Of a stretch of 64,000 nt of DNA, positions 41,591 through 50,414 are shown in pieces; position 1 is the first letter of the stretch; each line of letters opens with the position of its first letter. The stretch is from Microbacterium sp. MYb66. Its GTDB lineage: Bacteria; Actinomycetota; Actinomycetes; Actinomycetales; Microbacteriaceae. The position numbers were made by a program, and so were the translations under genes. The stretch lies in NCBI RefSeq assembly GCF_002979435.1, contig NZ_PCOV01000007.1, forward strand, positions 1 to 64,000, read 5' to 3'. Under the pieces are notes generated by a model, which searched no databases, was not told the DNA's origin, and saw only the letters and a list, made by a program, of their open reading frames with translations.

Positions 41591-42241
41591 TTGACGGTCA
41601 ATGACGACATCCTGGCGGTAGCGCGCGGTCGGCTTCAGGCGGAAGCCGATGCCGTGGCGGCGCTGATCGACACGGTCGACGACACCCTCGTCACGGCGGC
41701 ATCGCTGATCCTCTCCGGCACCGGCAAGCTCTTCATCGGCGGCTCCGGCACCTCGGGCACGGTCGCGCGACGGATGGCGCACATCCTCTCGGTGACCGGC
41801 ACCCCCTCGCTGCCCTTCTCGCCCATGGACGGGCTGCACGGAGCGTCGGGAGCCATCTCGGCCAACGACATCGTGCTGCTCATCTCCAACGGCGGAGCAT
41901 CCGACGAGGTGGTGCAGCTCGCCCGCATCGCCCGCGGCCGCGGCGCCAGGGTGATCTCCCTCTCGCGCAGTCACGAGACTCCGCTCGCTCAGCTGGCCGA
42001 CCACAGCGTCGCCGTCGCCGTGCGCCCCGCAGCCGACATCGGCGGCATCGTCGCGACGGGCATCACCATCGCGCAGTCGGCGTGGGGCGACGCCCTGGCC
42101 GAGGTGCTGATGCGCGGTCGCGGCTACACCTGGGCGGAGTTCATGACCACCCACCCGGCCGGTGCCGTCGGACGCCTCGAGGACCTGCCGGCGGATCCGC
42201 CCCGGATCGAGATCCCCGTGCACCAGGAGGTCGCGCGATGA
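41591..42241 (+). CDS. SIS-domain phosphosugar isomerase
   Basis: A 216-residue sugar isomerase-fold protein (GTGKLFIGGSGTSGTVARRMAHIL, then ISANDIVLLISNGGASDEVVQLARIARGRGARVISL). It resembles the 6-phospho-3-hexuloisomerase/KpsF group without the CBS domains of KpsF. The start is taken at TTG 41591 because AAGGAG lies six bases upstream; an ATG at 41549 without a ribosome site would add 14 residues. It overlaps the second FGGY kinase by ATGA and opens the operon isomerase, kinase, aldolase. The reaction is inferred to be interconversion of ketose and aldose (or 3-ketose) phosphates. Confidence 0.85.
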   Translation: MTVNDDILAVARGRLQAEADAVAALIDTVDDTLVTAASLILSGTGKLFIGGSGTSGTVARRMAHILSVTGTPSLPFSPMDGLHGASGAISANDIVLLISNGGASDEVVQLARIARGRGARVISLSRSHETPLAQLADHSVAVAVRPAADIGGIVATGITIAQSAWGDALAEVLMRGRGYTWAEFMTTHPAGAVGRLEDLPADPPRIEIPVHQEVAR

Positions 42242-43695
42242 TCGACGTCGTCGCCGGAGTCGACAGCTCCACGCAGTCGTGCACGGTCGAGCTGCGCGAC
42301 GCCGCCACGGGGGTGCTCGTGTCGACCGGCCGTGCTCCGCACCCGGTCACCCACCCGCCGGTCAGCGAGCAGGACCCCGAGTCCTGGTGGCAGGCGCTCG
42401 TGTCGGCGATGGCCGAGGCGCGCCGCGACGTCGACGTGCGTGTCATCGGCGTCAGCGTCGGCGCCCAGTGCCACGGCCTGGTCGTGTCGGATGAGGCGGG
42501 TCGGGTCCTGCGCCCCGCGCGCCTGTGGAACGACACCACGTCGGGCCCGCAGGCCGCAGCGCTCCTCGACCGGCACCCCGCCTCCTGGTGGGCGCAGCAG
42601 ATCGGCATCGTGCCGTCGGCGGCCATCACCATCTCCAAGCTCGCCCTCCTGGCCGAGACGGAACCCGACACGTTCGCCCGCGTCCGCCACCTCTCCGTGC
42701 CGCACGACTGGCTGACCTTCCGGCTGACCGGACGCCGCGTCACCGATCGCTCCGATGCCTCGGGCACCGGGTACTTCTCCGCCGACACGGGTCGCTGGCG
42801 CACCGACATCCTCGACGAGGTCGTGGCCGAGCGCGACTGGGCGCCGCTGCTGCCCGAGGTGCTCGCGCCCGACGAGGCAGCCGGGCGGATCACGCCGGCT
42901 GCCGCCGCAGAGCTCGGCATCGATCCCGACGCCCTGGTCGGCCCGGGCGGCGGCGACCAGCACCTGGCCGCGCAGGGCATCGGACTCGGCGACGGAGACG
43001 TGGCCTACAGCCTCGGCACCTCGGGCGTCGTGTTCGCGACCACCCCCGACCCGGTCGTCGACGTCACCGGATCCGTCGACGGCGTCGCCAACGTCACGGG
43101 CGGCTACCTTCCCCTCGTCTGCACCCTCAACGCCACCAAGGTCACCGACGCGATGGCGCGACTGCTCGCGGTCGACCACGCCGAGCTCACCGACCTGGCC
43201 CTGGCCGCACCGCTCGATCCCGAGCGCCCCGTGCTCGCCGCGTACCTGGACGGAGAGCGCTCGCCGCGGCTGCCCTCGGCACGAGGGATGCTGGCGGGTC
43301 TCACCACCGCGACGAGCCGCGAAGAGCTGGCGCTCGCCGCCTTCGAGGGTGTCGCGTTGGGACTCGTCCGCGGGGAGCGGGCGCTCGCCGCCCTCGGCAT
43401 CCCCGTCTCGGGCCGCACCATCGCGATCGGCGGGGGAGCGCGTTCGCGGGCGTACCGCCAGATCATCGCCGACCTGACGGGCCGTGCGGTGCACACCGTC
43501 GACGCCCCGGAGGGCACCGCCCGCGGAGCGGCGATCCAGGCCGCCGCCGTCGTGCGCGGCGAGACCGTGGCCGCCGTGACATCCGCCTGGCGCCCGGAGG
43601 TCACCTCCGTGACCGAGCCGCGCGCCGACCGCAGCGACATCTGGGACCGCTACATCCACCTGGCCGACGTGCAGGCCGACGGCGACCGGTTCTAG
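42238..43695 (+). CDS. FGGY-family sugar kinase (xylulokinase-like), copy 2
   Basis: A 485-residue kinase with GVDSSTQSCTVELRD at the N-terminus, VSVGAQCHGLV, RLWNDTTS, the catalytic GPGGGDQHLAAQG and the second phosphate loop LGTSGVVFATT. The late GGGARSRAYRQIIADLTG segment is typical of xylulokinases. Overlap with the SIS gene (ATGA) and AGGAGG before the next gene show a compact operon. It is about 50 residues longer than the first copy and clearly paralogous, not a recent duplicate. Confidence 0.89.
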   Translation: MIDVVAGVDSSTQSCTVELRDAATGVLVSTGRAPHPVTHPPVSEQDPESWWQALVSAMAEARRDVDVRVIGVSVGAQCHGLVVSDEAGRVLRPARLWNDTTSGPQAAALLDRHPASWWAQQIGIVPSAAITISKLALLAETEPDTFARVRHLSVPHDWLTFRLTGRRVTDRSDASGTGYFSADTGRWRTDILDEVVAERDWAPLLPEVLAPDEAAGRITPAAAAELGIDPDALVGPGGGDQHLAAQGIGLGDGDVAYSLGTSGVVFATTPDPVVDVTGSVDGVANVTGGYLPLVCTLNATKVTDAMARLLAVDHAELTDLALAAPLDPERPVLAAYLDGERSPRLPSARGMLAGLTTATSREELALAAFEGVALGLVRGERALAALGIPVSGRTIAIGGGARSRAYRQIIADLTGRAVHTVDAPEGTARGAAIQAAAVVRGETVAAVTSAWRPEVTSVTEPRADRSDIWDRYIHLADVQADGDRF

Positions 43696-43703
43696 GAGGA
43701 CCC

Positions 43704-44360
43704 ATGCTCTACATCGACAGCGCAGACCGCGACCAGCTCGCTCCGCTCCTCGCGACGGGTCTCTTCGCCGGCGTCACCACCAACCCGACGATCCTCGCCC
43801 GCGCCGGCCTCACGGCCGACGACCTCCCCGAGCTGGCGGCCTGGCTGCGTGCCGGGGGAGTCACCCGCTTCTACGCGCAGGCAACGGGGACGACGGTGGA
43901 GGAGCTGCGTGCGACCGCGCAGCGGATCGCCGATCTCGGCGACGACGTCGTGATCAAGCTCGTCGCCACCGAGCCGGCGCTCGCCGTGGCCCGTGAGCTG
44001 ACGGATGCCGGGCGTGAGGTGCTCGTCACCGCCGTCTACCATCCCGCGCAGGCGCTTCTCGCGGCGGCCGCGGGAGCGCAGGAGATCGCGCCCTACGTGG
44101 GCAGGACGAGCGAGAACGGCCGCGATGGCATCGCGCTCGTCGCCGCGATCGCCCGCAGTGCGCCGAGCGTGCGGATCCTCGCCGCGAGCCTGCGCTCGTC
44201 CGACCAGGTCGCCGCCGTGGCGGCGGCCGGCGCACACGACCTCACCCTCGCACCCGCCATCGCCCGCGCGCTCTTCGAGGATGAGCTCACCCTCGCGGCC
44301 AGCGCGGAGTTCGAGGCACTCGTCGCCGCGAGCACACGCACCCCGGCGGTGCCGCTATGA
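43704..44360 (+). CDS. Transaldolase of the fructose-6-phosphate aldolase (FSA) type
   Basis: A 218-residue TIM-barrel class I aldolase. The Schiff-base lysine is Lys85 (DDVVIKLVAT), the same number as in E. coli FSA, and GVTTNPTILARAG and YVGRTSENGRDG are family segments. Small transaldolases of this type either transfer or directly cleave ketose phosphates, for example fructose 6-phosphate to dihydroxyacetone and glyceraldehyde 3-phosphate. The AGGAGG at 43694-43699 overlaps the kinase stop codon. It converges on the LacI gene. Confidence 0.88.
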   Translation: MLYIDSADRDQLAPLLATGLFAGVTTNPTILARAGLTADDLPELAAWLRAGGVTRFYAQATGTTVEELRATAQRIADLGDDVVIKLVATEPALAVARELTDAGREVLVTAVYHPAQALLAAAAGAQEIAPYVGRTSENGRDGIALVAAIARSAPSVRILAASLRSSDQVAAVAAAGAHDLTLAPAIARALFEDELTLAASAEFEALVAASTRTPAVPL

Positions 44361-44383
44361 GCGCGGGGACGTGCTCGATGCCG

Positions 44384-45451
44384 TCAGGCGCGCGGCGGAC
44401 CGCTCGTCGCCCTGACCTCGAGCGAGGTCGGCAGGAATCGACGGCGCGGCGTCACGGCCAGCGCATGACTGAGCAGCAGCTCGCCGGCGATGCGCCCCTT
44501 CTCGACCAGCGGCTGGCTCACCGTGGTGAGACCGACGCGTCCTGCCTCGGGGATGTCGTCGAAGCCGGTGATCGTGAGATCGCCCGGCACGCTGAGCCCC
44601 TGGCGACGCGCGGCCTCGAGCGCGCCGATCGCGAGCACGTCGCCGAAGCAGCAGACCGCTGTGAGGTCGGGGTGCCGCTGTCGCAGCGCCTGGAGTGCGG
44701 CGGCCCCGGACTCGACGGCGTTCTCGAACCGCTCCTCCACGACGATGGGCACGCCGCCCAGACCGTCGCGGAGACCGGCGATCCGGTTGCGCTGGACGGA
44801 GTAGACCGCCCGGGTCCAGCGCTCCTCGTCGGCGGGACCGTTGTAGCGTGCGCGCCCCAGTCGCGAGGTGATGACGCCGACCTTTCGGTGGCCGAGGCGG
44901 GCCAGGTGCTCCCCGAGCTCCGCGGCGGCGGCGCGATCGTCGAGGCCGACCCAGTCGGCGGCGAGGTCGTCACGCGGTTCGTCGACGACGACGGTCGGCA
45001 GACGGCGGCGCAGCGCGGCGTTCAGGTGGGGGTCGCCCTCGGGGACCGAGTAGAAGACGAAGCCGTCGACGACGGCGCCCATCACGTTCGACACCCGCGA
45101 CTCATCGACCGGGGGGCCGGTGGGGAGGAGCAGCAGGTTGAGTCGCGCCTCCTGCAGCGTCGTCGAGAGGCCGGCGAGCAGCGCGACGGAGGCGGGGTCG
45201 GCGAGAGCGAAGGGCATCTCGTCGGTGAAGACGACGCCGATCGTCTCGGACTTGCCGCGGCGGAAACGGCGTGCCGCGGCATCCGGGCCGGCGTAGCCCA
45301 CCGCATCGGCCGTCGCGAGCACACGCTCCCTGACGTCGTCGCTGACGCGCTCGGGGTGGTTGTAGACGTTCGAGATCGTCGCCGGAGACAGGCCGAGCGA
45401 CCGGGCGATGCTCGTCAGCGTCGGGGGCGGCGCTCCGGGCGTCTTGGTCAT
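44384..45451 (-). CDS. LacI-family transcriptional regulator
   Basis: A 355-residue repressor with the LacI HTH and hinge (LTSIARSLGLSPATISNVYNHPERVSDDVRERV) followed by a periplasmic-binding-protein-like effector domain (IGVVFTDEMPFAL; LTITGFDDIPEAGRVGLTTV). It is divergent from the polyol dehydrogenase/ABC operon, which it probably represses. TAGGCT at 45458-45463 lies exactly six bases before the ATG, so its own message is leaderless. A candidate operator at 45485-45502 overlaps the -35 region of this promoter. Confidence 0.92.
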   Translation of the reverse strand: MTKTPGAPPPTLTSIARSLGLSPATISNVYNHPERVSDDVRERVLATADAVGYAGPDAAARRFRRGKSETIGVVFTDEMPFALADPASVALLAGLSTTLQEARLNLLLLPTGPPVDESRVSNVMGAVVDGFVFYSVPEGDPHLNAALRRRLPTVVVDEPRDDLAADWVGLDDRAAAAELGEHLARLGHRKVGVITSRLGRARYNGPADEERWTRAVYSVQRNRIAGLRDGLGGVPIVVEERFENAVESGAAALQALRQRHPDLTAVCCFGDVLAIGALEAARRQGLSVPGDLTITGFDDIPEAGRVGLTTVSQPLVEKGRIAGELLLSHALAVTPRRRFLPTSLEVRATSGPPRA

Positions 45452-45484
45452 TTCCTCAGCCTAGTGGATTTGACGTTTCAAGTA

Positions 45485-45502
45485 CCAGAGCGCGAACGCT
45501 GG
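45485..45502. promoter_or_regulatory. Candidate LacI-family operator
   Basis: CCAGAGCGCGAACGCTGG is an imperfect palindrome with a central CG, as in LacI/GalR operators (arms CCAG-G / C-CTGG). It overlaps the upstream part of the LacI promoter and is about 50 bases from the dehydrogenase promoter. Confidence 0.4.
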
Positions 45503-45544
45503 CGCGCGCAAATCGTTGGAAATACAGGGATGGATGAAGCAGTG

Positions 45545-45573
45545 TTGACGCCATTACATTTACGTTCTAATAT
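45545..45573 (+). promoter_or_regulatory. Strong sigma-70-type promoter of the polyol dehydrogenase/ABC operon
   Basis: TTGACG (45545-45550) and TAATAT (45568-45573) are 17 bases apart, close to the bacterial consensus and the best such promoter in the window. The leader to the ATG at 45672 is about 90 bases, with AGGAGAGAGAGG as the ribosome site. Confidence 0.82.
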
Positions 45574-45671
45574 TCAACCGACCACGAGCCCTCGGCTGGA
45601 CCCGAAGCGCTCCGGGCGCAGGAGCCCGAAGCTCCGCACCACCCCGTTCTCACAGGAGAGAGAGGATTCTC

Positions 45672-46727
45672 ATGACTGAGATCCCGTCGACGATGACCGC
45701 CAGCGTGCTGCGAGGGGTGAAGGACCTGGTGCTGGAAGAGCGTCCCGTTCCGGTGCCCGCCGCCGACGAGGTGCTCATCGAAGTCGCGAGCGTCGGTGTC
45801 TGCGGCTCGGACGTGCACTACTACGAGCACGGCCGCATCGGTCCGTACGTGGTCGACAGCCCGCTGATCCTCGGCCACGAGGTGAGCGGTCGCATCGTCG
45901 CCGTGGGGGCCGACGTCGACCCGTCGCGGATCGGTCGGCGCGTGGCGGTCGAGCCGCAGCGCCCGTGCCGTCGCTGCGACTTCTGCCGCGCCGGCGACTA
46001 CAACCTCTGCCCGCAGATGGAGTTCTACGCGACCCCGCCGATCGACGGCGCGTTCTGCGACTACGTCCTCATCCAGGACGACTTCGCCTACGACGTGCCG
46101 GACTCGATCAGCGACCATGCCGCAGCGCTCATGGAGCCGCTCTCCGTCGGCATCGCCGCGGCCCAGAAGGGCGGCATCAAGGTCGGTGACACCGTGCTCA
46201 TCGCCGGCGGCGGACCGATCGGCATCATCGCCGCCCAGGTCGCCAAGGCGTTCGGAGCCGTCGACGTGGTCGTGGCCGACATCAACCCGGCCCGCCGCGA
46301 GCTCGCCGCCTCCTACGGCGCGCGCGTCGTCGACCCCGCCGCCGAGTCGACCGTCGAGCTCGAGGCGAACGTCTTCATCGACGCCTCCGGGGCGACTCCC
46401 GCCATCGTCAACGGCATCCGCTCCACCCGTGCCGGGGGGACCGTGGTCCTGGTCGGCAGCGCCGACGAGTTCCCGCTCTCGGTGCCCGACGTCGCGATGC
46501 GCGAGCTGAACGTGACCGGGATCTTCCGGTACACGGGCACCTGGCCCATCGCCCGCGCGCTCCTCGAATCCGGCCAGGTCGAGCTCGACTCGCTCGTCAC
46601 CCACGTGTACGGCATCGAGCAGGTCGAAGAGGCGCTGTCCGGCGAAGGATCGGTCGACTCGCTGAAGCGCATCGTCCTGCCGCGCGTGCGTCGGGTCGAC
46701 GAGCCAGAGGTCAGGAAGGCGCCATGA
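45672..46727 (+). CDS. Zinc-dependent polyol (sorbitol/xylitol-type) dehydrogenase
   Basis: A 351-residue medium-chain dehydrogenase. Catalytic-zinc ligands lie in VCGSDVHYYEHG and GHEVSG, and the structural-zinc lobe is CRRCDFCRAGDYNLC. The NAD-binding loop is GGGPIGIIAAQ. The YEHGRIG and PHVDSPLILGHE-like context fits sorbitol, xylitol or threonine-type members, with polyol to ketose oxidation the likeliest reaction here. It is the first gene after the strong promoter, overlaps the ABC ATPase gene by four bases and is divergent from LacI. Confidence 0.9.
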   Translation: MTEIPSTMTASVLRGVKDLVLEERPVPVPAADEVLIEVASVGVCGSDVHYYEHGRIGPYVVDSPLILGHEVSGRIVAVGADVDPSRIGRRVAVEPQRPCRRCDFCRAGDYNLCPQMEFYATPPIDGAFCDYVLIQDDFAYDVPDSISDHAAALMEPLSVGIAAAQKGGIKVGDTVLIAGGGPIGIIAAQVAKAFGAVDVVVADINPARRELAASYGARVVDPAAESTVELEANVFIDASGATPAIVNGIRSTRAGGTVVLVGSADEFPLSVPDVAMRELNVTGIFRYTGTWPIARALLESGQVELDSLVTHVYGIEQVEEALSGEGSVDSLKRIVLPRVRRVDEPEVRKAP

Positions 46728-48223
46728 GCGACACACTGCTGTCCGTCCAGGGGATCTCGAAGTCGTTCCCCGGTGTGAAGGCGCTCGACGACGTCTCGTT
46801 CGACGTGCGTCCGGGAACCGTCCACGCGCTCTGCGGCGAGAACGGCGCCGGCAAGTCGACGCTGATGAAGATCATCAACGGGATCTACCAGCCCGATGCC
46901 GGCACCATCAGCGTCCGCGGCGAGGAGGTGCGGATCAAGAACCCGATCGACGCCCGCGCCCGCGGCATCGCGATGATCTCGCAGGAGCTCAACTACGTGC
47001 CGGGCATGACGATCGCGGAGAGCTTCTTCCTCGGTCGGCTGCCGATGAAGTTCGGCAAGATCGACTGGAAGTTCATCCGCAGCGAGGCCCGCCGCATCCT
47101 CGCCGAGGAAGGGCTGGACTTCTCGATCAACCGCCGGCTCGGAACGCTCACCGTCTCGGAGATCCAGACCCTGGAGATCCTGCGGGCCGTCTACCACAGC
47201 GCCGACGTGCTGATCATGGACGAGCCGACGTCGGCGATCGCGCACAAGGAGGTCGAATCGCTCTTCGCGAAGATCCGCGACCTTCGTGCCCGGGGCAAGT
47301 CGATCATCTACATCTCGCACAAGATGGACGAGGTCTTCGAACTCGCGGACGACGTCAGCGTGCTCCGCGACGGCACCGTCGTGAGCTCGCAGCCCACCGA
47401 GGAGATCAGCTCCAGCCAGATCATCGCGCAGATGGTCGGCCGTGACCTCGACCACCAGTCGTACCCCAAGGAGCAGGTCGAGATCGGCGATACGGTCTTC
47501 CGCGCCACCGGGCTGTCCTCCGCGCACATGTTCGAGAACATCGACCTGAACATCCGGGCGGGGGAGATCGTCGGACTCGCCGGACTCATCGGCGCCGGTC
47601 GCAGCGAGGTCATCCGCGCGGTGTTCGGGCTCGACAAGCTCGACGCGGGCGAGATCGAGGTCGACACGGCCACCGTGAAGATCAAGAACCCGACCCAGGC
47701 CATCAAGGCCGGTGTCGCGATGCTCTCGGAAGACCGCCGCCTGGTCGGCATCGTGCCGCAGCTCAGCATCATGAAGAACGCCACGCTCGCCAGCATGCGC
47801 AAGGTGATCCACGGCGGCTTCGCCCGGCGCCGCGAAGAGGAGAAGCTCGTCACCGAGTACTTCGACAAGCTGAACGTCAAGGCGCCGAGCCTGCAGACGC
47901 GCATCGCGAACCTCAGCGGCGGCAACCAGCAGAAGGTGCTCCTCGCCCGCTGGCTGATCTCCGACCCGAAGGTCCTCCTCCTCGACGAGCCCACCCGCGG
48001 CATCGACGTCGGAGCGAAGTTCGAGATCTACAAGATCATGACCGAGCTCGCCAAGCAGGGGCGCGGCATCCTCATGATCTCGTCCGAGCTGCCCGAGCTC
48101 ATCGGGATGTGCGACCGCATCTACGTGATGTCGGCCGGACGTCTCACCGCGGAACTGACACCCGATCAGTTCTCGCAGGAAACCATCCTCACCTACGCCA
48201 TGAATGAAATCGAGGTGGCATGA
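46724..48223 (+). CDS. Ribose-type sugar ABC transporter, tandem ATP-binding protein
   Basis: A 499-residue RbsA-like ATPase with two nucleotide-binding domains. The first has Walker A GENGAGKSTLM, Walker B ADVLIMDEPTSA and a modified signature (LTVSEIQTLEI). The second has the usual degenerate Walker A GLIGAGRSEV and an intact LSGGNQQKVLLARWL signature with LLLDEPTRGID. It energises import by the permease and binding protein that follow. Its stop overlaps the permease start (ATGA). Confidence 0.93.
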   Translation: MSDTLLSVQGISKSFPGVKALDDVSFDVRPGTVHALCGENGAGKSTLMKIINGIYQPDAGTISVRGEEVRIKNPIDARARGIAMISQELNYVPGMTIAESFFLGRLPMKFGKIDWKFIRSEARRILAEEGLDFSINRRLGTLTVSEIQTLEILRAVYHSADVLIMDEPTSAIAHKEVESLFAKIRDLRARGKSIIYISHKMDEVFELADDVSVLRDGTVVSSQPTEEISSSQIIAQMVGRDLDHQSYPKEQVEIGDTVFRATGLSSAHMFENIDLNIRAGEIVGLAGLIGAGRSEVIRAVFGLDKLDAGEIEVDTATVKIKNPTQAIKAGVAMLSEDRRLVGIVPQLSIMKNATLASMRKVIHGGFARRREEEKLVTEYFDKLNVKAPSLQTRIANLSGGNQQKVLLARWLISDPKVLLLDEPTRGIDVGAKFEIYKIMTELAKQGRGILMISSELPELIGMCDRIYVMSAGRLTAELTPDQFSQETILTYAMNEIEVA

Positions 48224-49257
48224 AAATGCTCTCCAACCTGAAGAGACTCGAGGTGAGCCGGTTCTCGATCTACATCATCCTTCTGATCGTGATCGTCGCG
48301 GCGAGCTTCCTGAGCCCGAACTTCCTGAGTTCGGACAACCTGTTCAACGTGCTCCGCCAGGTGTCGGTGATCACGATCCTCGCGTTCGGCGCGATGACCC
48401 TGATCATCGGCGGCATGATCGACCTCTCCGCCGGAGCGGTGATGGCCTTCGCCGGCGTCGTGTCGGTCATGGTCTACAAGTCCAGCGGCAACCTGCTCCT
48501 CGCGATCCTCGCCGGCATCGCGATCGGCATGATCTGCAACCTCGTCAACGCCTTCCTCGTCGCGACGCTGAAGACACCCGCGTTCATCGTCACGCTCGGC
48601 ATGATGCTCATGGCCCGCGGCGCGGTGCTCGAGCTGACCCAGGGGCAGAACGTGCTGCAGCTGGGCGACTTCGTCCTCATCGGCCAGGGCAACCTCGGCT
48701 GGCTGCCGATCCCCGTACTGGTGCTCATCGGCGTCACGATCGTGATCTGGTACCTGATGAACCAGACCCGCTACGGCCGCTCGGTGTACGCCGTCGGCGG
48801 CAACGAGGAAGCGGCGCGCGCCGCCGGCATCTCCGTCGCCCGCGTGAAGTACCAGGCGTTCCTCGTCAACGGAGCGCTGGTCGGCATCGCCGGTGTCATC
48901 TTCATGTCGCGCGTCAACGCCGGCCTCCCGAACGCGGGTGTCGGCTACGAGCTCCAGGCGATCACCGCTCCGATCATCGGTGGCACGAGCTTCTCCGGCG
49001 GTGTCGGAACGGTGATGGGAACCCTCGCCGGTGCGCTCATCGTCGGCATCCTCGGCAACATCATGAACCTCATCGGGATCGGCTCGTACATCCAGCAGAT
49101 CGTGATGGGCGCGATCATCGTCGTCGCCGTCGCCTACGACGTCTTCAGCAAGCGCGGCAAGGCGAAGACCACGATCCTCAAGTCCGACTCGAAGGGCGAT
49201 CCCTTCCCCGTCGGGTCCTCCGCGTCCGATCCGGGAGGCGGTCGGGTGAAATCCTGA
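48220..49257 (+). CDS. Ribose-type sugar ABC transporter, permease
   Basis: A 345-residue RbsC-like permease with about ten helices (FSIYIILLIVIVAASFLSPNFLS at the N-terminus). The family motif region GGMIDLSAGAVMAFAGV and the ATPase-contact loop NEEAARAAGISVARVKYQAFLVNG are clear. The C-terminal tail (KSDSKGDPFPVGSSASDPGGGR) is longer and more polar than in E. coli RbsC. It is translated with the ATPase gene. Confidence 0.93.
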   Translation: MKMLSNLKRLEVSRFSIYIILLIVIVAASFLSPNFLSSDNLFNVLRQVSVITILAFGAMTLIIGGMIDLSAGAVMAFAGVVSVMVYKSSGNLLLAILAGIAIGMICNLVNAFLVATLKTPAFIVTLGMMLMARGAVLELTQGQNVLQLGDFVLIGQGNLGWLPIPVLVLIGVTIVIWYLMNQTRYGRSVYAVGGNEEAARAAGISVARVKYQAFLVNGALVGIAGVIFMSRVNAGLPNAGVGYELQAITAPIIGGTSFSGGVGTVMGTLAGALIVGILGNIMNLIGIGSYIQQIVMGAIIVVAVAYDVFSKRGKAKTTILKSDSKGDPFPVGSSASDPGGGRVKS

Positions 49258-49312
49258 CCCCCCTCCCATTCCCTCTCGCTTCACCCACACACACAGAAAA
49301 CAGGAGAAGACA

Positions 49313-50320
49313 ATGAAGAGTCTTACCCGCAGGATCGTCGCTCTCGGCGCCGCAGCCGTCACCGCGATCAGTCTCGCCGGCTGCGCCGTCACCACCGGGA
49401 ACCCGACCGGTGACAGCGGCGGCGCATCCGAGGACAAGGACGAGTACCGCGTCGCGTACATCGCCCGTGCCCAGGCCGACTCGTTCGCGGCATGGCTCGC
49501 CAACGAGATGAAGGCGGAAGCCGGAAACTACGACGACATCACCCTCGAGGTGTTCGACGGCCAGGCCGACGACGAGATCGAGAACAAGATGATCGAGAAC
49601 GCGATCGCCAACCGGTTCGACGCGATCATCATCCAGGCGAACAACGCCGACGCCCAGCTGCCGTACATCCAGCAGGCGATCGACGCGGGCATCGTGACCA
49701 TCACGACCAACCCCCGCGTCGAGGACCTCACCGGCGGCAACTCCGTCGACGCCGACCCGTACAAGCAGGGTGCGGTCGTCGCGGAGCTCGCGGTCGAGGA
49801 GATCCCGGAGAACGCGAACGTGGTCGTGCTCAACGGCCCCGCGGGCAACTTCCACAGCACCGCACGTCGCGACGCGTGGCAGGCCGAGTTCTTCGAGAAG
49901 CGTCCGGACGTGAAGATCGTCGCGGAGGACATCGCGAACTGGAACAAGGACGAGGCCATGACCCTCATGGAGGACTGGTCGCTCGCCAACCCCGACGTCG
50001 ACGCGATCATCTCGATGAACGACAACATGGCATCGGGCGCGCTCGAGGCCGTGAAGGGCAAGGGCGGCTTCGACGGCATCCTCGCCTACGGCGTCGACGG
50101 CACCCCGGAGGCCGTGCTCCTGATCGAGGCCGGCACGATGACGGCGACGTCGCTGCAGAACGCCCGCGAGCTGGCGCAGCTCAACCTCAAGGCCGTGCAC
50201 GACCTGCTCACGGGCGCGGAGGACGAGGTGAACGTCGACATCGGCAACCCGCTGATCACGAAGGAGAACGTCCAGGAGTACATCGACCTGTACAAGGAAG
50301 CCGGACTCCTCGACGAGTGA
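49313..50320 (+). CDS. Sugar ABC transporter, substrate-binding lipoprotein
   Basis: A 335-residue periplasmic-binding-protein family 4 (RbsB-like) protein with a lipoprotein signal (ISLAGCAV, Cys24). The body shows the two-lobe pattern: YRVAYIARAQADSFAAWLANEMKAEA first, then DAIIIQANNADAQLPYIQQAIDAGI and AIISMNDNMASGALEAVKG. The sugar bound is unknown; polyols or ketoses are suggested by neighbours. An AGGAGAAG site precedes the ATG. The hairpin 23 bases downstream may let it be made in excess over the enzymes that follow. Confidence 0.92.
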   Translation: MKSLTRRIVALGAAAVTAISLAGCAVTTGNPTGDSGGASEDKDEYRVAYIARAQADSFAAWLANEMKAEAGNYDDITLEVFDGQADDEIENKMIENAIANRFDAIIIQANNADAQLPYIQQAIDAGIVTITTNPRVEDLTGGNSVDADPYKQGAVVAELAVEEIPENANVVVLNGPAGNFHSTARRDAWQAEFFEKRPDVKIVAEDIANWNKDEAMTLMEDWSLANPDVDAIISMNDNMASGALEAVKGKGGFDGILAYGVDGTPEAVLLIEAGTMTATSLQNARELAQLNLKAVHDLLTGAEDEVNVDIGNPLITKENVQEYIDLYKEAGLLDE

Positions 50321-50342
50321 TGCCACCGGTCCAGTGACACCA

Positions 50343-50378
50343 CGTCGGGGGAGCAGGCGCCCGCCTGTTCCCCCGACG
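50343..50378 (+). terminator. Intra-operon hairpin after the binding-protein gene
   Basis: A 15-bp stem (50343-50357 with 50364-50378, one G-T pair) with a six-base loop lies between the binding protein and the kinase gene. No T-run follows, so it is more likely a partial terminator or mRNA-stabilising structure that gives differential expression. Confidence 0.75.
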
Positions 50379-50414
50379 CATGCCCGCACATCCCCCCGGA
50401 AGGTAGACCCCGCG

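Noticed and set aside
38530..43695. Recent duplication of the xylulokinase genes
   Set aside because: The two FGGY kinases share motifs but differ in length (436 and 485 residues) and in most positions, so they are old paralogues.
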